From: Methyloceanibacter sp.
GTDB lineage: Bacteria; Pseudomonadota; Alphaproteobacteria; Rhizobiales; Methyloligellaceae
Length of the DNA stretch: 7,061 bases
Assembly: GCA_022865725.1 (NCBI GenBank)
Contig: JALHTP010000090.1
Location: 1 to 7,061, forward strand
Direction: 5' to 3'
Of this stretch, positions 1-6,358 are shown one piece after another; position 1 is the first letter of the stretch; every line of letters starts with the position of its first letter. A program made the position numbers and the translations under genes. Below the pieces are notes generated by a model. That model made no database searches. It had not been told where the DNA came from and saw nothing but the letters and a program-made list of their open reading frames with translations.

Positions 1-539
1 CGCACGACGGGGTTGAGGTCGAAGGGGGCGAAGCCCTCGGTGCTCTTGGTGCGGACGAATTCCTGAACGCGCTCGACGGTGCGGGCGCCGTCCTTGGCGG
101 CTTTCTCGATCGCATCGAGGCCTTCGAGCACGTCCTCATCCGTGGTGGTCTCGGCCAGGCACTGGGCGGTGCCGAGGATGATGCCGAGCGCGTTGTTGAA
201 GTCGTGGGCGACACCGGCGGCGAGCTCGCCGAGTGCGCGCAGCTTCTCGGTGCGCAGCAGCTCTTCTTGGGCGCGTTTGAGGTCGGCGAGTGTGCGGCTC
301 AGGTCGTTGTAGAGGCGCGCGTTCTTGACCACCGCCGCCATGGACTGTGCCACCGAGGTCAGCAGGGCGATGTCCTCGTCGCCGTAGGCGTAGAAGTGGC
401 GGCTGATCACGGCAATCATGCCGACGAATTCATCGTGCACGACCAACGGCACGAAGACCGCCGAGCCGTTGTCGTCGCCGGGGACGCTGGCTGTGGATTG
501 GCTCTCGCGCAGGTTGGCGACGATCTCCGGCTGGCGAGC
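1..539 (-). CDS. GAF-domain sensor histidine kinase, internal fragment
   Basis: This is the middle part of a two-component sensor kinase that would autophosphorylate on histidine and pass the phosphate to a response regulator. Reading the minus strand from about 539 down to 1 gives an uninterrupted frame. First comes the second half of a GAF domain, with strands such as SAVFVPLVVHDEFVGMIAV and then a helix ending in KNARLYNDL. A short coiled linker rich in Glu, Leu and Arg follows. The HisKA phosphoacceptor helix comes next, with H-box GELAAGVAHDFNNALGIILG; the phosphorylated His is encoded at 204-206. The frame then runs to a DLNPVV motif at the left edge, where the HATPase domain should begin beyond the window. 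The 5' part of the gene is missing because the reading frame meets argJ on the opposite strand at about 540. The H-box style resembles GAF kinases I associate with soil Deltaproteobacteria, NC10 and similar groups rather than Rhizobiales; that origin is a guess. Confidence 0.85.
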
Positions 540-989
540 TTCCGCTTCGCACTGCATGAGGTGCTGCACGATCTCGCCCACCAGATCGTCAAGGACGGCG
601 AGGGGCTCACCAAATTCGTTACGGTCAAAGTGATGGGCGCCGAGTCGAAGAGGGCCGCGCGAATCATTGCCAAGTCGATCGCCAATTCACCGCTGGTGAA
701 GACGGCCATCGCCGGCGAGGACCCGAACTGGGGGCGGATCGTGGCGGCAATTGGCAAAGCGGGGGAGGCGGCCGATCGCGACCGGCTCGCCATCTGGCTC
801 GGCGACATTCTCGTCGCCAAAGACGGTGAGGTCGCGCCCACCTACTGCGAGCAGCAAGGCGCGGCCTATATGCAGGGGCCGGAGATCGCCATCACGGTGG
901 ATGTCGGGGTGGGTAAGGAAGCGGCAACCATATGGACCTGCGACCTCACCAAAGACTATATCGCCATCAATGCCGACTACCGGTCCTGA
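540..989 (+). CDS. argJ: ArgJ (glutamate N-acetyltransferase), C-terminal part only
   Basis: ArgJ transfers the acetyl group from N-acetylornithine to glutamate, closing the cyclic arginine pathway; some members also use acetyl-CoA. About 149 residues remain of a protein normally near 400. Recognisable C-terminal landmarks are the DGEGLTKFVTVKV stretch, SIANSPLVKTAIAGEDPNWG, the AAIGKAGE segment, and the closing DLTKDYIAINADYRS before a TGA at 987-989. The whole alpha chain and the Ala-Thr autocleavage site, whose Thr is the catalytic nucleophile, are absent, so this piece could not be an active enzyme. The open frame extends left to an ATG at 204, but that stretch is antisense to the histidine kinase and is not ArgJ-like. 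The homology seems to start near 540-549. mutT downstream is a usual neighbour in alphaproteobacteria, so this end of argJ looks to be in its native place and the kinase is the foreign part. Confidence 0.9.
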   Translation, partial: FRFALHEVLHDLAHQIVKDGEGLTKFVTVKVMGAESKRAARIIAKSIANSPLVKTAIAGEDPNWGRIVAAIGKAGEAADRDRLAIWLGDILVAKDGEVAPTYCEQQGAAYMQGPEIAITVDVGVGKEAATIWTCDLTKDYIAINADYRS

Positions 990-1032
990 GTCGGGTATTT
1001 AGACAAAACTGCATTAACCTCCGGATGCCAGT

Positions 1033-1446
1033 ATGCGCGAGGGCAGAAGCCCGATCGTTATCGTCGCGGCCTGCGCACTGCTCGATGAGAAGGGCGCCGT
1101 GCTGATCGCCAAACGCCCGCCAGGGCGACCGCTTGCCGGCCTCTGGGAGTTCCCCGGCGGCAAGATCGAGCCGGGAGAAGAGCCGGAGGGAGCGTTGATC
1201 CGCGAGCTTAATGAGGAGCTTGGCATCGAGATCGAGAGGCGCGACCTGACGCCGCTCACTTTCGCGAGCCACGCATACCCAGACTTTCATCTACTCATGC
1301 CCGTCTATCTCTGCCGTCGCTGGCAGGGAAGCGTGGCCGCGCGTGAAGGGCAGGAGCTTCTTTGGGTGAAGCCCGACACGCTGCACCTCTATGACATGCC
1401 GCCGGCCGACGAGCCGCTCAAGATCGCGCTTCGCGGTCTGTCGTGA
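1033..1446 (+). CDS. mutT: MutT-type Nudix hydrolase (8-oxo-dGTP diphosphatase)
   Basis: A 137-residue Nudix protein predicted to hydrolyse 8-oxo-dGTP to the monophosphate and keep oxidised guanine out of DNA. The Nudix box is intact at residues 43-65: G43, E49, then R57-E58-L-N-E61-E62-L-G64-I, which supplies the metal-binding glutamates. Just before it is the LAGLWEFPGGK segment typical of MutT, and near the C terminus is MPPADEPL, also typical of the MutT subfamily rather than of general Nudix enzymes. The length matches the family (about 130 residues). The ATG at 1033 puts the first beta strand (IVIVAACALL) where the family has it. No good Shine-Dalgarno sequence is visible, and another ATG at 1025 is out of frame. 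It lies 43 bases after argJ on the same strand and may be co-transcribed with it. Paralogues with other nucleotide substrates cannot be excluded. Confidence 0.93.
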   Translation: MREGRSPIVIVAACALLDEKGAVLIAKRPPGRPLAGLWEFPGGKIEPGEEPEGALIRELNEELGIEIERRDLTPLTFASHAYPDFHLLMPVYLCRRWQGSVAAREGQELLWVKPDTLHLYDMPPADEPLKIALRGLS

Positions 1447-1461
1447 CGAAGGGGGACGACC

Positions 1462-1668
1462 ATGCGCAACACGGCACAGGCGGCCTTCGGGCTGAAGCTG
1501 CGCTTGGCGGCCGCGGCGCGGCGCTTCGCTGCCGACCGTTCCGGCGCAACGGCGGTGGAATACGGAATGATGATCCTCATCGCCATCGCCGTGATGCTTG
1601 TCATCTCGGAGATCGGCGGCTCGGTTGGCGGCATGTTTGAGAAGCTGAAGGGCTTCGTCGGGAGCTAA
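1462..1668 (+). CDS. Flp/Fap-family type IVb pilin precursor
   Basis: A 68-residue prepilin of the Flp type, the subunit of Tad (tight adherence) pili. It has a 28-residue basic leader ending in DRSG, followed by the processing motif. Cleavage by a TadV/prepilin peptidase after Gly28 would leave ATAVEYGMM, with the conserved Glu at mature position 5 and Tyr at 6. A hydrophobic helix follows (residues about 35-48, MMILIAIAVMLVI), then a short amphipathic tail ending in KLKGFVGS. The mature form would be 40 residues, a normal Flp size, though the leader is somewhat long. A purine-rich ribosome-binding site (GAAGGGGGA, 1448-1456) sits just before the ATG and directly after the mutT stop, with a gap of only 15 bases. 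No other tad/cpa gene (secretin, ATPase, TadV, TadE) is in the window, so it is an orphan here, and its assembly machinery must be elsewhere if it is used. Confidence 0.9.
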   Translation: MRNTAQAAFGLKLRLAAAARRFAADRSGATAVEYGMMILIAIAVMLVISEIGGSVGGMFEKLKGFVGS

Positions 1669-1729
1669 TCCTTCTTTGGCGTCTTCCGCGCACGGGCCGA
1701 AGTATTCGATGCGACGCCGCCACCAATCG

Positions 1730-2687
1730 TCATTTACCCAGCCGGTCCGGTCCCGTCGCCAGCGTCTCGACGCGATAGAGGCCCTCGACCGCGGTGATGT
1801 AGAGCGTGCGCTTGCCCGGTCCGGAGAAGGCGACATTGGCAGGCCGGCGCGGCGCCTGGATGGTGCCGAGATAGTCGCCCTTGGCGTCGAACACCTGAAC
1901 GCCGGTCCTAGTCGTCACGTATAACCGGCTGTCGCGGTCGACCGCGACGCCGTCGGCCAGGCTTTCCTTGCCTGCGGGGATGCCGCGCAGCGTGGTGAAG
2001 ATCCGCTTTGTCCTTGGCCGCACCGTCGCTCTGGATGTCATAGGCGAACACCGCTTCGCCTTTAGTATCGGACACGATCAGCGTCTTGCCGTCGGACGTC
2101 AGGGTCAGCCCGTTGGGCCCGACGATCTGATTGTCGATCACCACCGGCTCCTTGGCGCCGGGCGCGAGGTAATACACGTAAGTCGTGGGTCCGGGCGCGC
2201 CGGGGTGCGGGCCGGGATCGGTGAAATAGATGCCACCGCGCGCGTCGGCGATCAGATCGTTCGGCGCCATGTACGGATTGCCGCCCGCGCTGTCGCTGAC
2301 GGTGGTAACGGCGCCGTCGCGACTCCGCTTGCTCACGCGCTTGCCCGTCATCTCGGCCGCAAGCAAGTCGCCGTCGCGCGTCACCGCTAGGCCGTTGGCG
2401 GCGCCGCTCGGCTCGCGCAGCACTGAAATCTGGCCGTTGGGGTCGAGGCGGTGAATCTGGCTGGCGAGAATGTCGGTAAAATATAGGCCGCCGTCCGCGG
2501 TGCCGACCGGTCCCTCAAGGAACTTGAACCCTTCCTGGACCAGTTCGGCCGTGACGCCAGGCGCTACCACGCCCGGAATGACTGCCGGCGCTTGCGGCCG
2601 CGCCAGAAGTACGAAGACGATGAACGCGGCCGTCGCCAGCGCCCACATGGCGCGTCCTGTCATCTTGTCCCGTCGGCGATCGGCCAT
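1730..2687 (-). pseudogene. SMP-30/gluconolactonase-like exported protein, frameshifted
   Basis: A six-bladed beta-propeller protein of the SMP-30/gluconolactonase/LRE family, which typically hydrolyses sugar lactones or similar esters using a bound divalent metal. The start at 2687 has a GGGGGAGAG ribosome-binding site, and residues about 13-30 form a signal peptide or membrane anchor, so it would act outside the cytoplasm. Metal-ligand motifs are in order: FLEGP (Glu58), APNDL (Asn143), GPNGL (Asn192) and, after the break, ADGVAVD. The frame is lost at about residue 227, in a T-run at 2007-2009 (AAA on the coding strand). Removing one base there joins the two halves cleanly as AAKDKRIFTTLRG and gives about 318 residues, ending in DRLGK at the TGA at 1730-1732, a normal family length. 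As written, translation would run out of frame to a stop near 1908. This is either a sequencing error or a recent inactivation. It lies 48 bases after the methyltransferase and probably shares its transcript. Confidence 0.85.
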
Positions 2688-2735
2688 GGCTCTCTCCCCC
2701 TACGCCGCCATGGCCCCGTCCGAGCTGCTACAGGG

Positions 2736-3674
2736 CTAGTCGGTCTTTGGCCCCTTTCCCGGACGGACCGGAAAGGCCGCCTTGTCGCCGGCTGGTCGCT
2801 CCGTCGTACCGAGCGCGTCGGCCAGACGTTGCGCGGCGCTGCCCGGCTTGAGCGGCTTCTGCTGGCCCGGATCGGGCGCCCAGCCGCTAAGATACACGAT
2901 CTCGAAACTGGCGCTCACCCGTCCGTCCGGAGTCGAGTGACGCTCCCGATAAATGTCTTCGGCGCGCTCGAGCGTCTTGCGCGAGAGCGGCGCCTTACTT
3001 CGGGCCAGAAGCACGTTGCCGCCGCCTAGCGCCCGCACCTCGCGCATCAGATCGCGTGGGGTGGCGTAGTGAACCGTTAAGGTTTCGGCGTCGGCCACTG
3101 GAAGCGCGAAGCCAGCGCGCTGGAGAAGCGCCCCATAGTCCCTGACATCGCCGAAGGGGGAGACGCGCGGGCTCGCCCCGCCTTCGGTCTCGGCCTCGGC
3201 TTCGATGAGCGCCTGACGCAGCTCGGAAAGCGCGCGCGCCCCGAGCAGCGCCGCCATGAACAATCCGTCCGGTAAAAGCGCACGCTTGATCTGGATGAGC
3301 GCGCCGGGGAGATCGTTGACGCGATGCAGCGCCAGGCCGGAGACGATCAGATTGAGGCTCGCCTCCTTGAACGGCAGCAGATCCTCGTCGCAGACGAGAG
3401 CGGGGCGCGGGCATAGCGCGGCAAAGGCGAACGCGCTTTCCGCATAGATCATCGCGCCGACCGAGGGAAGCTGAGCCACCCTCCGGCCGAGCAGCCCGTG
3501 ATAGGCGCCAAGGTCGAGCCCTAGCGGGAAGGGGCGCAGCATGAGTTCGACGCGCTCGGCGATCTCGCGCGCGACATAAGCCAGCAGGAACTCGCGGGCC
3601 TCGATCTCATGCGCGAAGCGCGCGCGGCGGGCGCGGAGCAGTCTGCGGTCGAACAGGAGGCGGTCGGCGCTCAT
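2736..3674 (-). CDS. SAM-dependent methyltransferase, NDUFAF5/BioC-like
   Basis: A 312-residue class I methyltransferase-fold protein resembling mitochondrial NDUFAF5, which modifies an arginine of a complex I subunit, and more distantly BioC. The N terminus has the FDRRLLRARRARFA segment characteristic of this branch. The SAM-binding motif I follows (GLDLGAYHG, residues 52-60). DEDLLPFKEASLNLIVSGLALH (97-117) covers the motif II region where BioC-type enzymes recognise substrate, and the IKRALLPDGLFMAALLG stretch is the usual post-motif. The C-terminal 45 residues are Pro- and Lys-rich and probably disordered. The ATG at 3674 is chosen because it is the start expected from the family and lies next to the divergent comF; a GGAG 12 bases upstream is a weak ribosome-binding site. 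The same frame stays open to 4385, but that part is antisense to comF. NDUFAF5-like function is inferred from similarity; a generic methyltransferase is the fallback. Confidence 0.88.
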   Translation of the reverse strand: MSADRLLFDRRLLRARRARFAHEIEAREFLLAYVAREIAERVELMLRPFPLGLDLGAYHGLLGRRVAQLPSVGAMIYAESAFAFAALCPRPALVCDEDLLPFKEASLNLIVSGLALHRVNDLPGALIQIKRALLPDGLFMAALLGARALSELRQALIEAEAETEGGASPRVSPFGDVRDYGALLQRAGFALPVADAETLTVHYATPRDLMREVRALGGGNVLLARSKAPLSRKTLERAEDIYRERHSTPDGRVSASFEIVYLSGWAPDPGQQKPLKPGSAAQRLADALGTTERPAGDKAAFPVRPGKGPKTD

Positions 3675-3722
3675 GGAATGGCGTGGCTCCGCGCTTTGAG
3701 CTTGAGCCTTTCGGGCTCTATC

Positions 3723-4538
3723 ATGGCGTCCATGGCGATCGGCGGGACAGAGCTCGACCTGGAGGCGCCGCCCGCGAGCGCGCGGGGGGCGGCGGCCATC
3801 ATGCGGCCGATCGTCGGCCGCTTCGCCGACCTCCTGCTGCCGCCGGTCTGTATCTCCTGCCGCGCGCCGATCGGGAGCCATGGGCTTCTCTGCGGCGCCT
3901 GCTTCGCCAGGATCGATTTCATCGCGCCTCCGATCTGCGCCCGGCTCGGGGTTCCGCTCCCCTACGACGCGGGCGAGGGCTCGCTGTCGGCGAGAGCCAT
4001 AGCCTCGCCCCCAGTCTACGACCGCGCGCGAGCCGCGGCGCGCTATTCGGAGACCATGCGCGAGCTTATCCAGAGCTTCAAATATCGCGATCGGCAGGAG
4101 GGCCTGCCTCTGTTCGCGCGCTGGCTCAAAAGAGCGGGCGCCGAGCTTCTCGCCGACGCCGATCTCATCGTGCCCGTGCCGCTCTATGCATCGCGCCTGT
4201 GGTGGCGGCGGTTCAATCAGTCGGCCATGCTGGCGCTGTCGGTGGGAAAGCTCAGCGGCATCGCCGTCGATTGTTTCGTGCTGAAGCGGGTGCGGCGGAC
4301 GGCAAGCCAGGTGGGCCTTACGGCCGATCAGCGCCGCCGCAACGTTGCCGGGGCCTTCAAGGTAGAGAAGGCGCATCGCGGTCAAGTCAGGGGCAAGAAG
4401 ATCGTGGTCGTCGACGACGTGATCACCACGGGGGCGACCGCGGAGTCTTGCGCGCGGGCGCTGAAGCGGGCAGGGGCGGCAAGGGTGGATGTCCTGGCGC
4501 TGGCCCGCGCCGTCGAGCCGGCCGCCTTCCTGCTCTAG
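3723..4538 (+). CDS. comF: ComF-family double zinc ribbon phosphoribosyltransferase-like protein
   Basis: A 271-residue ComF/GntX-type protein. In naturally competent bacteria ComF acts in DNA uptake; in most alphaproteobacteria its role is unproven. The N-terminal zinc-binding module is LPPVCISCRAPI...LLCGAC, with Cys43, Cys46, Cys57 and Cys60 as metal ligands. The type I phosphoribosyltransferase-like domain follows, with the FNQS segment (165-168), the QVGLTADQRRRNVAGAF stretch and the PRPP-binding loop VVVDDVITTGAT (228-239). The start is uncertain. ATG 3723 or 3732 leaves an N-terminal tail of the length I expect in Rhizobiales. ATG 3801 has a G-rich upstream stretch and would give 245 residues. 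ATG 3678 and 3609 crowd or overlap the divergent methyltransferase gene. It ends 62 bases before grxC on the same strand. Confidence 0.9.
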   Translation: MASMAIGGTELDLEAPPASARGAAAIMRPIVGRFADLLLPPVCISCRAPIGSHGLLCGACFARIDFIAPPICARLGVPLPYDAGEGSLSARAIASPPVYDRARAAARYSETMRELIQSFKYRDRQEGLPLFARWLKRAGAELLADADLIVPVPLYASRLWWRRFNQSAMLALSVGKLSGIAVDCFVLKRVRRTASQVGLTADQRRRNVAGAFKVEKAHRGQVRGKKIVVVDDVITTGATAESCARALKRAGAARVDVLALARAVEPAAFLL

Positions 4539-4600
4539 TCTTGCGTAGGGCGCGGTTCCAGCCCAGTTATCATGGGAGAGAAACTGATAGGCATCGAGGC

Positions 4601-4921
4601 ATGACGCGCATCCTCCTCTACACTACCCAATTCTGCGGCTATTGCCGCGCGGCGAAGCAGCTCCTGCGCGGCAAGGCGCTCGACTTCGAGGAGATCGACG
4701 TGGCCTTCGACGCGGACAAGCGGGCCGAGATGATCGAGCGCGCGCATGGCTTGCGCACCGTGCCGCAGATCTTCATCCATGGCCGCCATGTGGGCGGCTA
4801 TGAGGAGCTCGCCGACCTCGAACGCGAGGGCAAGCTCGACGCCTGGCTCGCCGACGCGCCTGAGGCGCCTGCGTCTGAGACACTTGAGCCTGCGGCGCTT
4901 GCGGACGTTGGCGAGACATGA
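4601..4921 (+). CDS. grxC: Glutaredoxin 3 (GrxC)
   Basis: A small cytoplasmic thiol-disulfide oxidoreductase that reduces protein disulfides and glutathione mixed disulfides using glutathione. The thioredoxin fold begins at once with RILLYTTQFCGYC. The active-site pair is Cys12-Gly-Tyr-Cys15 (dithiol type). The cis-proline motif TVPQIFI is at 53-59, and GGYEEL (65-70) is the glutathione-binding segment. The core ends near residue 84. An Ala/Glu/Pro-rich tail of about 22 residues extends beyond the usual 85-residue length and looks disordered. ATG 4601 is the only start that fits the fold, although the open frame continues upstream through comF. The TGA overlaps the ATG of the next gene (ATGA, 4918-4921), which implies translational coupling with the Nit-like amidase. 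Class I dithiol glutaredoxin is well supported; the exact client proteins cannot be read from sequence. Confidence 0.95.
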   Translation: MTRILLYTTQFCGYCRAAKQLLRGKALDFEEIDVAFDADKRAEMIERAHGLRTVPQIFIHGRHVGGYEELADLEREGKLDAWLADAPEAPASETLEPAALADVGET

Positions 4922-5796
4922 CCCCTACACCGGACAAACGTTTCCGCGCCGGCTTGGTGCAGCTTCGCTCGGGCCGCTCCGTGGAGGCTAATCTGGAACG
5001 GGCCGAAGCGCTTGTAAGGCGCGCGGCCCAAGGCGGCGCCCTGTATGTGCAGACGCCCGAGAACACCGCCCTCATGGAGCTCAAGCCGGAACTCGTGCTC
5101 GAAGCGGCGCAATCCGAGGAGGAGAGCACAGCGCTCGCGAGGCTTCGCGCGCTTGCCGCCGAGCTCGGCATTTTTCTGCATATCGGCTCGCTCGCCATCA
5201 AGCTCGACCAGGCGCGCACGGCCAACCGCTCTTATCTCATCGATCCTTCGGGCGAGATCGCGGCGCGCTACGACAAGCTGCATATGTTCGATGTCGACCT
5301 GGCCGGAGGAGAAAGCTATCGCGAATCCTCCCATTCCCGTCCGGGCGCCAAGGCGATGCTCGCCGACCTTCCCTTCGGCCGGCTCGGGCTTTCGATCTGC
5401 TACGATCTCCGCTTCCCGCAGCTCTACCGGGCGCTCGCCACGGCCGGCGCCGAGTTCATCGCCGTGCCCGCCGCCTTCACCAGGCAGACCGGCGAAGCCC
5501 ATTGGCATGTGCTGATCCGCGCCCGCGCCATCGAGACCGGCGCCTTCGTACTCGCCGCCACGCAAGGGGGCCTGCATGAGAACGGACGGGCGACCTATGG
5601 CCATAGTCTGATCGTCTCGCCGTGGGGCGAAATCCTGGCGGAGGCGGGCGAGGAGCCGGGCGTCATCTTTGCCGATATCGACCTGGCGGCTTGCACCGAA
5701 GCGCGTGCGCGCATTCCAGCGCTGAAGCATGACCGCGAATTCGAGGTCGAGATCGCGGGGGCCTTGCCGCAAGCGGCGAGGAGGGAGGCGTCATGA
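4918..5796 (+). CDS. Nit-type carbon-nitrogen hydrolase (Nit1/Nit2-like amidase)
   Basis: A 292-residue nitrilase-superfamily amidohydrolase with an intact Glu-Lys-Cys triad: Glu48 in QTPEN, Lys120 in YDKLHMFDVD and Cys161 in SICYDLRFP. A glutamate in HWHVLIRARAIE is part of the usual active-site surround. The YDKLHMFDVDLAGGESYRES segment and the CYDLRFP nucleophile elbow are typical of the Nit branch that holds deaminated-glutathione amidase (Nit1, YbeM) and omega-amidase (Nit2). Length is normal for single-domain members. Nit1 hydrolyses the deaminated glutathione made by transaminase side reactions; Nit2 removes ammonia from 2-oxoglutaramate and 2-oxosuccinamate. Position directly after glutaredoxin, with a 4-base overlap, makes the glutathione-repair assignment the more attractive one. 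That choice is inference, and sequence alone does not settle the substrate. It also overlaps the DUF1178 gene by 4 bases. Confidence 0.92.
   Translation: MTPTPDKRFRAGLVQLRSGRSVEANLERAEALVRRAAQGGALYVQTPENTALMELKPELVLEAAQSEEESTALARLRALAAELGIFLHIGSLAIKLDQARTANRSYLIDPSGEIAARYDKLHMFDVDLAGGESYRESSHSRPGAKAMLADLPFGRLGLSICYDLRFPQLYRALATAGAEFIAVPAAFTRQTGEAHWHVLIRARAIETGAFVLAATQGGLHENGRATYGHSLIVSPWGEILAEAGEEPGVIFADIDLAACTEARARIPALKHDREFEVEIAGALPQAARREAS
5779..5784 (+). promoter_or_regulatory. Strong Shine-Dalgarno site for the DUF1178 gene
   Basis: AGGAGG lies inside the 3' end of nit, 8 bases before the ATG at 5793. It fixes the DUF1178 start and shows that this gene is translated from its own ribosome-binding site as well as by coupling to nit. 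Confidence 0.7.
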
Positions 5797-6215
5797 TCCG
5801 CTTCGCGCTCATCTGCGCTCGCGGCCACGATTTCGACGCCTGGTTTGGCTCGGGCGATTCCTACGACGAACAGGTCGAAGCCCGCGCCGTGGTCTGTCCC
5901 TACTGCGGCAGCGCCGAGGTAAAAAAGGCGCCCATGGCCCCTGCCGTCAGGAAAGGCCGGTCCGCGCTGGCCGAGGCGCTGGCGCCGCGCGAGGGCAACA
6001 AGACCTATGCCTTGCTCAAGAACCTTCGCGCCCATCTCAAGGCCAATGCCGAGCATGTCGGCCCAGCCTTCCCCGAGGAAGCGCGCAAGATGCATTACGG
6101 GGAGACCGAGGCCAGGAGCATCTATGGCGAGGCGAGCCTCGAAGAGGCGAAGGCGCTGAGGGAGGAAGGCATCCCGGCCGTGCCGCTTCCGCCCCTGCCT
6201 GAGGAACATAACTGA
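5793..6215 (+). CDS. DUF1178 family protein
   Basis: A 140-residue member of the uncharacterised DUF1178 family, common in alphaproteobacteria. It begins MIRFALICARGHDFDAWF, with a Cys8/His12 pair, followed by CPYCG (Cys35, Cys38). Together these four residues look like a zinc ribbon. The middle (residues about 56-110) is helical and charged, and the end is Pro/Glu-rich. No signal peptide or membrane segment is present, so a cytoplasmic location is expected. The start is secure: AGGAGG at 5779-5784 lies 8 bases before the ATG, and that ATG overlaps the nit TGA (ATGA, 5793-5796). It is the last gene of the comF-grxC-nit run. The function is unknown. Tight coupling to the Nit amidase suggests a shared pathway, but this is only guilt by association. 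Confidence 0.9.
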   Translation: MIRFALICARGHDFDAWFGSGDSYDEQVEARAVVCPYCGSAEVKKAPMAPAVRKGRSALAEALAPREGNKTYALLKNLRAHLKANAEHVGPAFPEEARKMHYGETEARSIYGEASLEEAKALREEGIPAVPLPPLPEEHN

Positions 6216-6300
6216 CAAAAGCTCGTTACAAAGGCGCGGTAACCTCTTGTTGGGAGCCTTCCGCTAAAACTTTGTCGTCTGGTGCCCTGGTAATGCCCCG

Positions 6301-6306
6301 AAGGAG
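6301..6306 (+). promoter_or_regulatory. Shine-Dalgarno-like site in the leader of the L,D-transpeptidase gene
   Basis: AAGGAG is followed, after 7 bases, by an in-frame TTG at 6314, so it could direct initiation 45 bases before the ATG at 6359. That ATG has its own weaker AGGG (6348-6351) at 7 bases. Which of the two is used cannot be decided from sequence. Confidence 0.4.
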
Positions 6307-6358
6307 CACTAAATTGGATTTTGCCGGGCGTTGGTTTCTGCGCAACCAGGGTCAAATT

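Noticed and set aside
204..539. Plus-strand open frame that would extend argJ upstream to an ATG at 204
   Set aside because: The stretch is antisense in codon register to a clear GAF-HisKA kinase, and its translation shows no ArgJ features. The openness comes from GC-rich codon use on the other strand.
1678..1718. Inverted repeat GGCGTC / GACGCC between the convergent flp and SMP-30 genes, as a possible terminator
   Set aside because: The arms are only 6 bases with a 29-base loop, and no T-run follows on either strand, so it is not a credible intrinsic terminator.
3675..4385. Minus-strand frame extending the methyltransferase N terminus to 549 residues
   Set aside because: It is antisense to comF, whose zinc-ribbon and PRPP motifs are intact. 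The extension is Arg/Gly/Ala-rich with no methyltransferase-like content.
4798..5772. Long 324-residue minus-strand open frame opposite nit
   Set aside because: It is a GC-rich shadow of the Nit amidase, whose catalytic triad and start-stop overlaps on the plus strand are decisive.
6225..6243. GTTAC / GTAAC inverted repeat after the DUF1178 stop
   Set aside because: The stem is 5 bases with no T-tract and is well within chance expectation.
6216..6358. Sigma-70-like promoter for the L,D-transpeptidase gene
   Set aside because: TTGTTG at 6247 and an A/T-rich CTAAAA at 6264 are only 11 bases apart, and no other pair with correct spacing stands out, so no promoter is called.
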